Position numbers and translations under genes: made by a program | The notes under the pieces: model-generated | Told to the model about the DNA's origin: nothing | The model's database searches: none | Seen by the model: the letters and a program-made list of their open reading frames with translations, nothing else | DNA from: Setophaga petechia | Lineage: Eukaryota > Chordata > Aves > Passeriformes > Parulidae | DNA: 64,000 bases | Assembly: GCA_024362935.1 (NCBI GenBank) | Contig: JANCRA010000006.1 | Coordinates: 34,465,924-34,529,923, forward strand | Direction of reading: 5' to 3' | Part shown: positions 23,072-34,728 of the stretch, piece by piece | How positions within the stretch are numbered: the stretch's first letter is position 1 | How the letters are laid out: each line of letters opens with the position of its first letter

Positions 23072-25069
23072 TCATCTCTCTACAGAGCTCAGGCAGTGCA
23101 ACCAGCCGAGCCACAACAGACGAGGCCGAGTGATCCATGCCCTGTGCAGCTGATCGTGCAGCCTCTGGAAGATGGAATATCGCCCTCGCTGTGTTGCTCG
23201 GAGGACATGCAGTGTTTCATGTGCCAGCTCTGACACGGCACTGCTCACATCCTCCGTCAGGCGTTCCAGGGCTGCAAGAGAGAGGAATAGAGCCAAGGTC
23301 AGATGCCGGATCTGTGGGGAGCCAAGGAGAGCCCCCTGCCAGGGCCATCCCAGCCGGCTCTTGCCATGGCCAGGAGGGAGCAGGGAGCAAGGGGATCAGC
23401 CCGAAGCTGCTGGCCACCAATGGCCCAGGTGGCCCTGAAATCTCAGGGTGCTCTGACCCCCGGAGCAGAGCCCTCCGCAGCCAGGGCAGGGCTTGCAGCT
23501 CTCCCAGTGCCAGCCCGCGCTGTCAGCCCGCTGCCCTCGCTCACCAGTGCAGATCAGCTGCAGCTCTCGTTGCTGCCCCCTCAGGCGCCGCCCGGCCATG
23601 CCTGTGAACACAGAGCCTGTCACAGCCCCAGCGGCACAGCTCCCTGCCAGCGGCGCTGTGGCCACACGGGCTGCTGGCCCGGCAGGGCTCAGCCCGGCCC
23701 TTGGCGCACGCTGCTGGCCCAGGGCACGGCTGCCAGAGGGCGGCAGCAGCAGTGCCCAGGCCAGGCGGGGCTCCACGGCGCCGGGCCCGGCTTGCACTGC
23801 CGGGGCAGCAGGCGGGGCTGGGGCCGAGCTGCGGCGGGCCGGGAAGGGGAGGGAACCCGGGCTTGTGGCTCACCCACGAACCTGATGGCCGCCTCTCGCA
23901 GGGGCTCCTGTGGGCTCTGCAGGTAGCGCAGGGCCCGGCGCAGGTGCTCGGCCGCCCGGCTGCTTTCCTCTGCCAGCTGGAGAGAGCGGCAGGAGGGAAG
24001 GGTTGGCGTGCGCTCAGCCCCTGGGCCGGGCGCTGCCTGCCCCCAGCCCCGGTCTCCCCTGCCCACACAGCCCTGAGGCGCGGCCAGCAGCCGCCGACCG
24101 AGGGCTCCCGAGGGCAGGGGGCAGAGGGCCGGCTGCTGCCCAGGGAGCCGCGGTGCCGGCCCCCAGCCCCGCTGGGCCGGGGCTCCACGGGCACCCGGCT
24201 CGCGCCCATGGGAGCCTGGAGAAGAGCCCGCGCCGCCTCTGACTGCAGCAGCAGCGGGCAGGGGCACAGCTGCCAGCCCCGCACACTGAGCACCGCCCTC
24301 AGGGGCCTGCTCCAGGCTGAGGCGGGGGGTTCTCGGCTGCTCTTACCAGGCCCTCGCCAATCCTCCATGTCTGATCCAGGTGTAGCATTTGTTCTAGATC
24401 CCTCCTCTTTAGGAATCTGGCTGCAGAATGCAGCGTTTCTCGGGAGGCCTGGAGAGCAGCAGAGAGGCACAGATGGCCCCACAGGCCAGGGCACAGGAGC
24501 ATCCCAGTGCCGCAGCCTGGAGGAGGCTGCAGCATGCAAGGTGCCAGGGCAGGAGGCAGCCAAGCCCCCTCCCAGGGGGCAGCAGCCGGCCACAAGTCCT
24601 CACCTCAGCAAGAATCTGATTCTCATCATGGCAGTGGAAGTAGAGTGGGACCAGGCTCTGGTGCACGTGGGGCTTCAGGGCCTTTCTTCCATCTTTGGTT
24701 AGTAAGTCCAGCATCTCTTGAAAGACACACATGCAGCTCAGCTGCACCTGGATATCATCCTGTATGAAAGGAAGGGCAAAAGACCTCAGCATCAGCTGCT
24801 TCAGACCCCTCAGGGCACAGGCCTGCATCTCCACAGGGCACCAAGTGTCCGGGCAGCAGCCAGTGGCCGTGGCTGTGGGCACAGAGCCTTACATGGTCAA
24901 AGAGTGGCAGGAGCGCCTCAGCCAGCGGCAGGGCGATGGGGGTGCCTATTGGGGCACCATTATCCAGGAGCAAGTATCTGAGTAGAAGAATGGTCATCCT
25001 GATCATGTCGCTATCGTTTTCTTGCAGGAGCTCCACAAGACTTTCACTCAGGCTCCACATTTTTTCAGC
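23072..25069 (-). pseudogene. MROH-like HEAT-repeat gene, copy B, 5' truncated
   Basis: Six minus-strand exons match those of copy A in order and often in length: 24,893-25,069; 24,604-24,759; 24,347-24,448 (102 bp, as in A); 23,874-23,976 (103 bp, as in A); 23,545-23,601 (57 bp, as in A); and 23,072-23,271, ending LHCLSSVER and TGA. Text includes SLVPLYFHCHDENQILAE and SSRAAEHLRRALRYLQSP. The exon equivalent to 17,172-17,300 of copy A is missing. The ERV at 25,279 begins where that exon's donor (minus ggtgaggagggggcagtgg) would be, and no MROH exon is seen beyond the ERV. The remaining frames are open, so transcription from an ERV promoter is conceivable, but the full gene is not present here. 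Confidence 0.7.
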
Positions 25070-25278
25070 CTGTGCGGAACACAAGGTTGTGAAAGGCCAC
25101 CCTGCTGCCGCAGGGCCCAGAGGCCAAAGGCCTGTCCCCAAGCACTGGGGCAGCTGAAGCGGGAGGCAGGAGAGCTGGAAGCAGCTGCCCCAGCGCCCCA
25201 AGCCCAGGCAAGGCCAAGCAACTGCGTTGCCCAGCCCCACGCTGCCTGCACGGCTTCAGCCACTGCCCCCTCCTCACC

Positions 25279-25572
25279 TGTCGCTATCAGACACAAAGGA
25301 ACACGAGCACACACCTCTTTCAAGGTGAAGGAAAAAAGGGAAGTTTTATTTTCTGACTCCTATATTTATAGTTTTACAAAGGTGACAGAGGATTGGAGGG
25401 TGACAGTGACACCTCGCCAATGACACTGGCTACAACAACAGTCCATCAATTCTCTCCTCCTCCATCAAAGGAATGTGAACCACAAGTTATTTACAAGAAA
25501 GTGTGTGATAAAGTTCCTTAGAAGAATGTCAACATCAGAAGGCCTTGAGAATCTTAAAAAACCAGGGCGACA
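25279..25572 (-). repeat. 3' LTR of the class II ERV
   Basis: 294 bp, homologous to 30,832-31,123. It is preceded on the minus strand by a purine-rich run ending cagaaaagggtgaga. Its outer edge meets sequence matching the splice donor region of an MROH exon. Confidence 0.88.
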
Positions 25573-25648
25573 TCTCACCCTTTTCTGTTTAAAAAAAAGA
25601 AAAAAGGAAAAGAAAATGAACAATGCAAAAAGGAAGCATGAACGATGT

Positions 25649-28437
25649 TCAGTGTCCATTTGTAGAGGAATCATCTGAGTGATCACTCTCATCATCTGCA
25701 TCCGAGTCATCATTCAATGATTCATCCGCCTGATGCCTTTCAGGTTGGTCACGGTTTCCATCCTGCTCGTCGGCTGGATTCTGCCTCTGCGGTCGCAGGT
25801 CAGGGCGAACACATTTTGAAGGTACCCAGCGTACCCCAGTATCTGTGGATACACAAGCATACCCGCGCCCCAAAGGGCTAAGGTCATAGGGACCTTCCCA
25901 CTGTTTGGTGACTAAATTCCGCACCTGAACCTTTGCCTGAGGCTGATGTGCCTCGTCCGCAGCCTGCAACGAGAGATGGTGATTCAAAATGACAGGGTTA
26001 TCTGAGTTCTGTGGCACAGTGAGATGATTAATTGTGCACAAAGCTTTTGCCAACCGATTTTGCGGGGTTTCACCCTGCATTCCCCGTTTTTGTTTTTGAA
26101 GAACCCGCTTCAGAGTACCATGAGTGCGTTCCACAATAGCCTGACCAGTCGGAGAATGAGGGATACAAAACTTGTGTGAGACACCCCACAACTGCAGGAA
26201 CTGCCGCACGTTTTGCGATGCGTAAGCAGGACCATTGTCGGATTTCACAGCAGAAGGTATGCCCAGAACGGCAAAGGCCTGCCTCCAGTGGGCGAGGACA
26301 TCACGGGCCTTCTCCCCAGTGTGAGCCAAAGCCGCATCGCAGAGAACATGTCCACCGTGACATGCACATACTTGAACCGGCCAAACTCGGCAATCTGGGT
26401 GACATCAGTCTGCCAAAGCTCCAAGGCCCTAAGGCCTCTGGGGTTTACCTCTGCTGGCAAAGGCGGAGCAAGTGCATGGCAGTCATCACACGACTCAACA
26501 ATGTCACGAGCCTCAGTTGGCGTCAGCTGAAACTGCTTCTGCAGGGTATGTGCGTTTTGGCAGGAAAACCCATGCAATGCCTCGGCCTGCGCGAGTGTAT
26601 CAGGCTGAGGCGCCACCCATGCTGGGTTAGCCAACTTGTCAGCCCTCGCGTTACCTTCCACAATAAAGCCTGGCAAATCAGTGTGACTCCTCACATGCAG
26701 AACATAAAAAGGATGAACCCGGGCCTGAATAGCACACCACAAGGTCTTCAGTAAATGGAACAAGGCAGGATTACTGACCTCCTTCAAAACCGAATGACCC
26801 AACCGTTGTGCGATATCAGCCACGTAGGCGGAATCCGTGACCAAGTTGAAAGGTTCCTGGGAAAATTTCTCAAATGCCATGACAGCAGCCCTCAATTCAA
26901 CCAATTGGGCTGACCCATCCTCATGGCCTTCCAGAACCTGCCACTCAGATCCATCCCGCCAGGTAACAATGGCCTTTCCTGTTTACCCTGAATTGTCAGT
27001 AAAGACGGTGGGTCCTTGCACAGGTTCCTGACTATTTTTGGGCCGCAAAGAAATTTGTGTAGACTTTGCCATATGCAGTAGCCTATGGCTGGGCAGATGA
27101 TAAGTGATCTGCCCTGAAAAATTTTCCAGAGCACTTTGCAGGGACACGCTGTTTGCAAAGCTCCAGTCAAAATCCTCCCGTTGCACCGGGAGTATGATCT
27201 TTGCAGGATCCGCACCCATCAATTGCAAACACCATTGCCGGCATTTGATTATCAAGCGAGCAATCAGCTCAAACAATGCAGTTGCCATCTTCTGCGGCTG
27301 ATGGGGCAGGAAAACCCATTCCAGAACGTGCAAGGAATCAGACCATTTGTCTCTCCATTGGCCAATGATGCCCGTGGGATACGAATCCGGAGTGGTGATG
27401 AACGCAGTGACATCAACGGAGGGATCAATGCGATAACCTTGGCAAGCCGAAACAGCTCGCTGAACCACCTCCAACGCCTCACGTGCCTCAGGGGTCAGTG
27501 TGCGAGGTGACTTCAAATCAGAGTCTGCTTTCAACAAATCATACAGAGGAGACAGCTGTGCATCGGTTAGTCCCAAGTATGGACGTAACCAAGTGATGAC
27601 ACCTACCAATTTCTGAACATCATTCAGTGTCTTCACAGAATGCACAAATTGCACCTCCTGGTGACGGATCGTCCGTTCCAGAATGTTGACCCCCAAGTAC
27701 TTCCAAGGTGGTTGTTGTTGCACCTTTTCTGGAGCCACCTGCAGTCCATGAGCATGCAAAACATCGAGCAACCGAGGCTGAATCCTCAGCAGCTCATCCT
27801 GGGTGGATGCGGCCACCAAAATGTCGTGCATATAATGATACAAACGTGCATCAGGAAACGTGCATCAGGAAACTGCGAACTCCAGACAGGTATGGGCCAC
27901 ATACCACTGGCATATGGCAGGAGAATTGCGCATTCCCTGAGGCAATGTCCTCCATTGATATCTCTGTGTGGGCTCAGCCTCGTTAATCGCTGGCACCGAG
28001 AAGGCAAACTCCGGTCTGTCATCGGGATGCAAAGGAATCGTAAAGAAACAATCCTTCAGATCCACAATGAGGACCGGCCAGTCTGCGGGAAGCATGGTAG
28101 GCGATGGCATGCCCGCCTGCAATGTCCCCATGCTTTCCATCACGGCATTAACCTTTTGGAGGTCTTGCAACAACCTCCATTTCCCAGATTTCTTTTTGAT
28201 GCAGAAGACAGGAGTGTTCCAGGGATTGGAAGTAGGCTCCAGATGACCCTGGTCCAACTGCTCCTGCACCAGATTCCGAAGAGTGTCGTATTTATCTTGA
28301 GGGAGGGGCCACTGCTTCTTCCAGACAGGTTTGTCCACCAGCCACGGTATAGGAGGCGTAGGACACTCTGTGCCCTTCATTGCAGTAGCCCCCATCAAAA
28401 ATACGTCCCGATGCACACCCCCAGACAGACAGAACAT
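25649..28437 (-). pseudogene. pol: pol (RT-RNase H-integrase) of the class II ERV, broken
   Basis: The RT begins in a frame containing [17 protein letters not shown] and [13 protein letters not shown], then stops (TGA at 27,865-27,867). The same frame resumes 21 bases later with YHYMHDILVAAS, where the catalytic YxDD box reads YMHD. RNase H begins at FTDNSG, directly followed by a stop near 26,988, and continues with LVTDSAYVAD and NARADKLANPAW. Integrase has an HHCC finger (ending SCDDC), WQTDVTQ, then a frameshift near 26,300 before KSDNGPAYAS and the Glu in IVERTH; the C-terminal domain (KQWEGPYDLSP) ends at 25,649. It is not functional as written. Confidence 0.88.
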
Positions 28438-29075
28438 CCCTCCCCCAGAGGTTGGCAGGAGTAGAAGTAATATGAGGCCTAACCCAGGCCATCTGTCCCT
28501 CTGGGTTTGTGACCAGCACAGGCCGCTGGCTCACGTAGCATTGCGCCGTCCCTCCCAGGCCTCGACAGACGTCCCCACTGGATCCAAGGGCCACTCCAGG
28601 GGCCAGGCAGCTAGGGAGAGAACCGTGACGTCAGCACCGCTGTCGAGAAGCCCGCGAGGGGGATTTCCGATGGTGCCACACCAGGAACAGAGAGAGTACG
28701 CAGCACCTTGGGATGGTCCTTGGTCAGGACGGCAGTCCAGTGAACTTGAGGCGGCCCAGTGGATCCAAAGCCACCAGCTCCATGCAACTGGTCAGCTGTC
28801 CTGCGAACAGAGGACTTAAAAGGCACAAATTGAGCGAGCCGCATCCCTTTCGGGATCGTGACAGGGGGGGTGGGTGTGGAGACCATGGCACAAATCTGCC
28901 TTGTGAAATCCGCATCAATGAGCCCCAGGTGAACAATGATGCCCTGAAGGGTGGCACTGGACCTCCCCATAAGGGGAGCACTCATGCCCCCACCCAAGGG
29001 GCCAAAGGCATCCAGGGGAACCTTGTGTATCTCAGAAGATTCTAAGACAACTGTTGCTGCAGTGCAGACATCCAC
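28292..29075 (-). pseudogene. pro: dUTPase-protease of the class II ERV, frameshifted
   Basis: The dUTPase motifs are visible in order: GRSSATLQGIIVHLGLIDAD, then IPKGMRLAQFVPF and the C-terminal GGFGSTG. The aspartic protease follows, with LLDSGADVT near 28,640 and NLWGRD near 28,470. The protease active site is in a different frame from the dUTPase, so at least one frameshift lies between them. A dUTPase fused in front of the protease is the betaretroviral arrangement. Confidence 0.82.
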
Positions 29076-30700
29076 ACCTGCTGATCCGCGGGTGCTGGCT
29101 ACAAGCCGGCAAAGGAGACCTCCATCGGCTCCGGGGTCTGGAGAGAAGCTTGTGTCTGCACGCGCCCCTCCTGCGCGCTCCGCTTGACGTTTCCCGAGCC
29201 TGGCAAAGCCTGGCCGTTAACGTGAACAGTCGCCTTGAAAACACTGGACATGTGATTCGGCCTACCACACCGACCGCACAAGAACATGGGGAATTTGACC
29301 TTCTGCGCTTTCTTCCCTCGCTTCTTGCCAGCCTGCGCAGTCCCCTGCTGTGGCCGCTTGCCCTGCGGAACTGCCCAAACCGGCTGCACAGTGGCAGCCA
29401 CAGCGGCCAACTTCCGACCCGGGGGGAACGATGTCTGCACAGGTCTCTGCCATCTCAGAGATAGTAGGGACACCAGGCAGAGCCACTCTGACCTTCCTAC
29501 AAGCAGCATTGCAATTACAACTTACAAGGTTTGCAATTGTAACGCTCCTAGCCAGAGGATCAGGCACCTGCCTCTCAAAGGATGCAATCAGCCTTGATGC
29601 AAATGCCATGAAAGGCTCATCATCCCCCTGGACAATGGTCGCAAATGGCTGCTTCGGAGCAGCCATCTTCAGGGTCTGGACAATCGCTGCCATGCCCAGC
29701 GTGTGGCACTGGTCAAGCACAAGGGGATCAAATACAACCTGCCCCTGAACATTCTCAGAACGCCCTGTCCCCATCAGCATATCAGCAACAACCTCACGCC
29801 TGGGGTCCTGCTGCGCCAGTGCAGCATTCTGCACCACCTCTTGGGCCGCCAAACGAGCCCACTTGGTCTCAAAAACACCAAATTGCACAGGGTCAAAAAG
29901 AGAATGTACCACATGACGGAGATCGTGAGGTGCCAGCACATCCGTAGCAATCCTCCGGAGAGTCTGCATAACCTCAGCAGACCCCAAACCATGCTGAGCA
30001 ACTGCTTCAGGAGTTCCTTCTCCAGCTTATATATGAGGGGTTCATGGGTGTTATGAGCAACGGCCCTGATCACAGGGAAAGCCTGGGGACCACCTGGCAA
30101 AGCCACCGCACCTGCTGTGTCTCGGCCCTTGGGCCCCACGGGGACAAGAAGGGATGATTGACTGGGCGCCAGGTCAACACCACTCGTCCCTGTGCCGCCT
30201 GCAGCACCGGCAGAGCCAGAGGAGCCCACTCCGCGACCCTGTAGATGCCGTGAGGAGACAGGATCATTCATCTTGTCGGTCTTGGTTTTGGCCTCTCACC
30301 AGAAGCGCTCGGGGTGCTTCGGGCGCACAGTCACCTGGCACGCAGGAAGCGTCCAATGATTTGATGAGAAAGCGCCATGGCCCCGGGCACCCACCGGCCT
30401 CCCACTGGCCGTGTCAGCAGTTGCGCTAAAGGTAAATACCTCAGCGCCCTGCCGTGCCGCAGCTCTGGCCGGAGGCACCTTGGTGAACGCAGGTGCCGGC
30501 ACAGCCCGCAAATCCGGCGCGGGCTGGGACGTGACCGGCGCGGGGGCCCCAGCCCCCGACACGGGAGAGGAGCGGGATGCCGAGAGAGGCGCGGCCCGCG
30601 GAGCCGCATCACTGCGGGGCAGCACAAAGGAGCCGGGCAAGCCCCCTATGAGAGCCCGTCCCGAGCCGCTAGACTCCACAGCGGGCACCGCCCCCACCGA
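29075..30700 (-). pseudogene. gag: gag of the class II ERV, frameshifted
   Basis: The N-terminal part is Ala/Pro-rich and spread over two frames (30,296-30,697 and 29,774-30,271). The capsid frame (29,262-29,987) contains DPVQFGVFETKWARLAAQ and a clear major homology region (QGDDEPFMAFASRLIASFER). The nucleocapsid keeps CGRCGRPNHMSS, but the final Cys of this zinc knuckle is not in place. The protein would be the structural polyprotein; as it stands it cannot be read through in one frame. Confidence 0.85.
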
Positions 30701-30831
30701 GCGGAGAGGGGCTGGCTGCCCGCCGACCGGAGCAGGGATGGACGGAGCACTGACCGACGCCCCGCCCCCGGCTGCCTTCGCCGACTGCGCATGCCCAGCC
30801 TGGGCTGCAATACACTGCAGCGGTCACCAGA

Positions 30832-31123
30832 TGTCGCTATAGGACACGAAAGAACACAAGCACACCACCGCTCTCAAGGTGAAAGGAAAAAGGGCGTTTA
30901 TTTTTCTGACTCCAATATTTATAGTTTTACAAAAGTGACAGCGGATTGGAGGGTGACAGTGACACCTCTCCAATGACACTGGTTAAACCAACAGTCCATC
31001 AACTCTCTCCTCCACCAAAGGAATGCAAAACAATAAGTTATTTACAAAAAAGTCCGTGAGAAAGTTCCCTACAAGAATGTCAACATCAGAAGGCTTAGAA
31101 AATCTTAAAAAACCAGGGTGACA
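30832..31123 (-). repeat. 5' LTR of the class II ERV
   Basis: 292 bp, TGTCACCC...TAGCGACA on the minus strand. A TATA-like actataaatattgg is present. Immediately downstream on the minus strand is tctggtgaccgctgcagtg. Its first eight bases, tggtgacc, are those of a tRNA-Trp primer site, but the rest does not match well, so the primer is uncertain. Confidence 0.88.
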
Positions 31124-31870
31124 CAGCCTTACCTTCTTTTGGGAAGTGTCCTCCGGAGCTGTGCCCAGGCTGGTCTGGAGCTGGGAGCAGCCCTGCCCCA
31201 CCCAGCCCCTCTCTGCTGCCTGCCAGGGACAGCTCTCAGCCGGCCCGGGGAGCTGCTCCCAGCGCTGGGGAGAAGCTCTGGGGGGAAGGAGCCACCCTGA
31301 GCAGGGCAGGGGCTGCTGCTGAGTCCCTGCCCCAGCACAGCGCCCTGGGCTGCAGGACCCTGCTCTGCAGGACAGCCCTGGGCACCCCTGGCTGCAGCCC
31401 CGGCTGCTCAGCCCTGCAGCAGAGCCGGGCAACAGGAGCTGCCTTGGGCTGTGCCTGGGCTGGGGCAGCAGGGAAAGCCAGCCCTGCCCTAGGGCCACAG
31501 CCCTGCCCTGCAGCAGCTCTGAGAGTCCTCCTGAAAGGTCCTAAAAGCTGTGGGATGTGCCAGCTCCAGGAGATCCCGGCAGGAACTGCAGCTTCTCTTC
31601 CCACAGCCAGGGAATGACAGCTTCAAACCTGGGATGATTTCTGCTCTAGTGAGCCCTGAGTGAGCTCTGCCCTGTGCTCCCAGCCCAGGCTGAGTTTAAC
31701 CCCTCTGTGCCTCTGTGCTGTGCCCGGGGTGGCTGCAGGCAGTGCCCCAGCCCTGCTGGGCTGTGCACAGGAGCTGCTCCTGGCCAGAGCTGTCTCTCTG
31801 CAGCGCTGCCCTTGCCAGGAGCTGCCTCTGGGCCAGAAGCCTCGGTGCAGGTTTTTCAAAGGACTTTGGG
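31124..31870. other. GC-rich flank, no gene recognised
   Basis: Sequence between the class II ERV and the short tandem repeats. GC-rich and open in several frames on both strands (such as 30,983-31,498 minus, which runs into the LTR). It contains no MROH exon, which matters because copy B lacks its 5' part. Confidence 0.5.
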
Positions 31871-32330
31871 TTTGGCTTTTGCCTTGGAGTCTCTGAGAGG
31901 TTTGTGCAATCATGGCCTCCAATCATCTGCTTTATTCAGTCCCTGGAGAGACTTTGTCAGTAACAACACTCAGTGGGGCTCATTAATACTCAGTTATTTT
32001 AAGGCACTTTGTGTTTCCCTTTTGATACAGACTCTGTGAGAGGTTTGTGCAATCTTGGCCCCAATTATCTGCTTTAATGAGTCCCTTGAGAGTTTTGTAC
32101 TGACACTCAAGGGGGATCATTAATGCCTTGAGATACTCAAAGTTTTTAAGGTGCTTCATGGATTTAATAAAACTTTTAGGTACTTTCAAGGATTTTCCTT
32201 CACACACTGAGTCTCTGAGAGGGTTTTGTGCCATCCTGGCTTCCAGTTCTCTCCTCCAAGGAGTCCATGAGGAGCCTGTGTTGGGTATCTCCCTCCTTTC
32301 TCTTTTACAACAAAGATGGAACTGAAAGAA
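31871..32330. repeat. Three imperfect ~145-180-bp tandem units
   Basis: The words gagaggtttgtgcaatc (about 31,895), gagaggtttgtgcaatct (about 32,038) and gagggttttgtgccatcc (about 32,218) each head a unit that goes on with a ctcattaat or gatcattaat phrase. They lie directly downstream of the env remnant on the minus strand, where a 3' untranslated region or LTR would be expected. Confidence 0.65.
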
Positions 32331-32344
32331 TTTTAAAAGACCTT

Positions 32345-33977
32345 CTAAAAGCATCCAAACACACATGGGACAATTAACAATACAACAACAACCACTAAGA
32401 GAATTAATAGTCCTGTTTTAGCTGAATATCCTCCAACTCTTTAGTCCCTTGGATTGGAAGAGTTTATTGAACCAGTCTTTGTTTTCCACTTGAAGCTTCT
32501 TGAACCCTTCCTTCAGTACCTGAATGCTCTTGTGGATTGACTCGCTGTGGCTGGAGAGCTTCATGCAACACATGCCCTCAGAGTCTACACAGCCATGCCC
32601 GTGTGCCCAGAGTAAAAACTCTATCACTGTTCTGCAAGGTGGCATGTCTGATGGTCTCTGTGTCTGAGAGCAGGCCACCCAATGTGAGGGAGGTAGCATT
32701 GGTTTGCTTACTTAACAGGCACCCAAGACGGTCTCATTGTCCTAAAGCTTTAGCTGCAGCCACCCAAGGTAGTAACATGGAGGCTGCTATTTTCTTGTTT
32801 TTACTCCAACAGATGACATTATTTCATGCAATCATATTCAAAGTAGTATGTAGATCTTTTTGCACTGTTTCTCTGGCCATTAATCATTTTGGTGTTGGGT
32901 GCCAGCAAGGTAAGCCTCCCCAAGCTACAATGTCCGCCTTCAGTGTGTGCAGGGACACCAGGCCATGCTCTATCCCTGCAAGTAAGAAACACACCCTGCA
33001 GCAACTGGAGTGGGTAGCTGCTGGACCAAGAAATTATGGAAGAAATGTAATTACACCATCTGGTCTGTTTTTTGTAAGTGGGATGGGATAGGGAGATGTC
33101 TCTCCTGATAGTTTCTTTTTCTCTTGTAATTTTGTGTCTTTCACCCTCTTCCCATCTCAGACGGTAATAAAATGTTACACAAAAGTCCATTTTTATAGAG
33201 CTGAGAATTTCTACCCCCTGAGTTCGAGTGGTGCATGCAGGAGCTTCTGGCTCCAGCAGTCCCAAGCATCGACAGGGCTGCACTTCTTTGCTGTCAGGAT
33301 TGTCACCTCGCATCCTGCAGATGGCATCCTCAGTTATTGGCCAGACATCTGTAGGCAACCCCACTGGGCAGGTGGAGAAGGGGTCGTCAGGGCTAGCCAC
33401 AGACAGGCACAGGGTGTCTTGTTTCATGGCTTTTGCTAGAGTGATCCATACCTTGTGCTTTGTGTTTTTAGGGTTATCCATCCACTCAGGAGGAGCATGG
33501 TTGCAAACAGGCTGAGGAATGGGAGTAGAAGCTTCTTATGTGTCATCTTCAAAAGAATTGTCCAGTCCAGGTGTTAAATGCTAAACAGAACAGGCCCATC
33601 AGCAACACCGGCCACTGTATGATATCATTGATATTTAGAGTGGATCTGAACCCTTCCGAAACTGGTGGGGCGGACCCAAAAAGATGGTTAAAGGGTTGGG
33701 AGAAGATTTCGCCCGGTGTCATTTCATCACAGCAGGTGTCATTATTTAAGTAACCCCAAAAACATACAGTTAGTGTGTGATAGCTGTGAATCCATGTGCC
33801 TGCTTTCCAGAGGAAGCTAAAAATCCATGAATCCCTCACCTTATTCACCCATAAAACAAGCCAGATAACAGACACAGTAGCCTTGGTTAAAGGACCCATG
33901 TTCAGATGAGGGCCTACAAATGGGAGAAATACAGCCACGATCACGTGCCACCCAAACCAGGGCAAGCTGGACCACAT
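32345..33977 (-). pseudogene. env: Retroviral env remnant with a CX6CC transmembrane subunit
   Basis: Pieces in different frames give a surface-subunit stretch (33,481 to 32,819, with NPKNTKHKVWITLAKAM and GVFLTCRDRAWPGVP). A transmembrane subunit follows (32,699 to 32,418) with CVDSEGMCC, a CX6CC motif, and a hydrophobic anchor with the run LLILLVVVVVLLIV ending at a stop at 32,345. A hydrophobic leader (HKKLLLPFLSLFATMLLL, near 33,500) is in another frame than the surface subunit. CX6CC is the disulphide-bonding motif of gamma- and alpha-type Env. With several frameshifts it cannot give a full protein. Confidence 0.8.
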
Positions 33978-34071
33978 GGTGTCACTTCATGAGGTTTCTA
34001 TAGTGGCACACACACACAAAAAATTAGATTACTCAAGAACTGTTATTCCCTTTTGGTTTCTGTGCCCTCGA

Positions 34072-34089
34072 GGCCCACATTGGGCGCCA
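34072..34089 (-). promoter_or_regulatory. Primer binding site, tRNA-Lys type
   Basis: The minus strand reads TGGCGCCCAATGTGGGCC, which matches the tRNA-Lys1,2 primer site at 16 of 18 positions. It lies 5 bases after the LTR end. Confidence 0.8.
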
Positions 34090-34094
34090 AAATC

Positions 34095-34728
34095 TGTCTT
34101 GGTTTGGAAAGACAGGAGTCTGCTAAGGAAGGCAGGAGCCTCCCCTGAAATGGAGAATGTAAACCCTTCCCACCTCCCCGAATTGCTGTAAATTTTAAAT
34201 TAAGGGGGTTCTCAGGCCTTTTCCTGCTCCCAAAAATATGGGAGCAGGAAAAAACAGTCCTTTAATAGGGAAGGAAAAAAATAAAAGGATAAAATCAACA
34301 ATGCAGTACACTAGAACAACACTGACAGAGTCAGAACCCAACCTGACACCCTGTGGGGTGTTGGTAGCAGTCCAATTGGAAATGTGGCTGCAGTCCTGGA
34401 GTGTCAGGTGTGGTTCTGTTGGAGCAAGGGGGTCGTGTAGAGAAGGATGTATTCTTCCTCCGAAGATCCAGTGGAAGAAGAGACACCTGCTGTTCCTCCG
34501 GGGAAGCCAGTGGAGAAAGCCGTGCCGTGTTTCAAAAACCTCTGGATTCTATCTGGGTAGCAATGCCTGGCTCCTCCCTCTGGGCGGAGCATCTCACAAT
34601 GGGATGTTACAGTTCTTATCAGTCATGCACTGACATTCAATAGTCTGTTACCAGCAGATGTCCCCTCCTGAGGGAGGTGTGAGTGTGGTCACTCAAAGAG
34701 AGAGATAAAGCAAACTGCCCACTTGACA
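34095..34728 (-). repeat. 5' LTR of the env-only ERV remnant
   Basis: 634 bp beginning tgtcttggtttggaaag on the plus strand and ending acttgaca, hence TGTCAA...CAAGACA on the coding (minus) strand. It directly precedes a tRNA-Lys-type PBS, which fixes its orientation. Confidence 0.8.

Larger units (their letters stand above)
25279..31123 (-). mobile_element. Class II (betaretrovirus-like) ERV without env
   Basis: A 5.85-kb provirus on the minus strand with LTRs at 30,832-31,123 (5') and 25,279-25,572 (3'). Order from 5' to 3': gag, dUTPase, protease, RT, RNase H, integrase, then directly a polypurine tract and the 3' LTR. Only about 75 bases separate the integrase stop from the LTR, so env is absent rather than decayed. 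The coding parts are broken by several frameshifts and stops. No matching target duplication is seen (ctcacc on the left, cagcct on the right), which suggests recombination or flank deletion. By eye the LTRs differ at roughly 30 of ~292 positions, so it is much older than the ERV at 38,792. Confidence 0.9.
32345..34728 (-). mobile_element. ERV remnant: 5' LTR, PBS and env only
   Basis: On the minus strand the order is LTR (34,728 to 34,095), PBS (34,089 to 34,072), about 500 bases with open but unrecognised frames, then env pieces down to 32,345. Gag and pol are gone. No matching 3' LTR follows env; instead there are short tandem units. The LTR resembles one I know from passerine repeats. Confidence 0.8.

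Noticed and set aside
25273..31129. Target duplication around the class II ERV
   Set aside because: The six bases on each side (ctcacc and cagcct) do not match, nor do small shifts of the edges.
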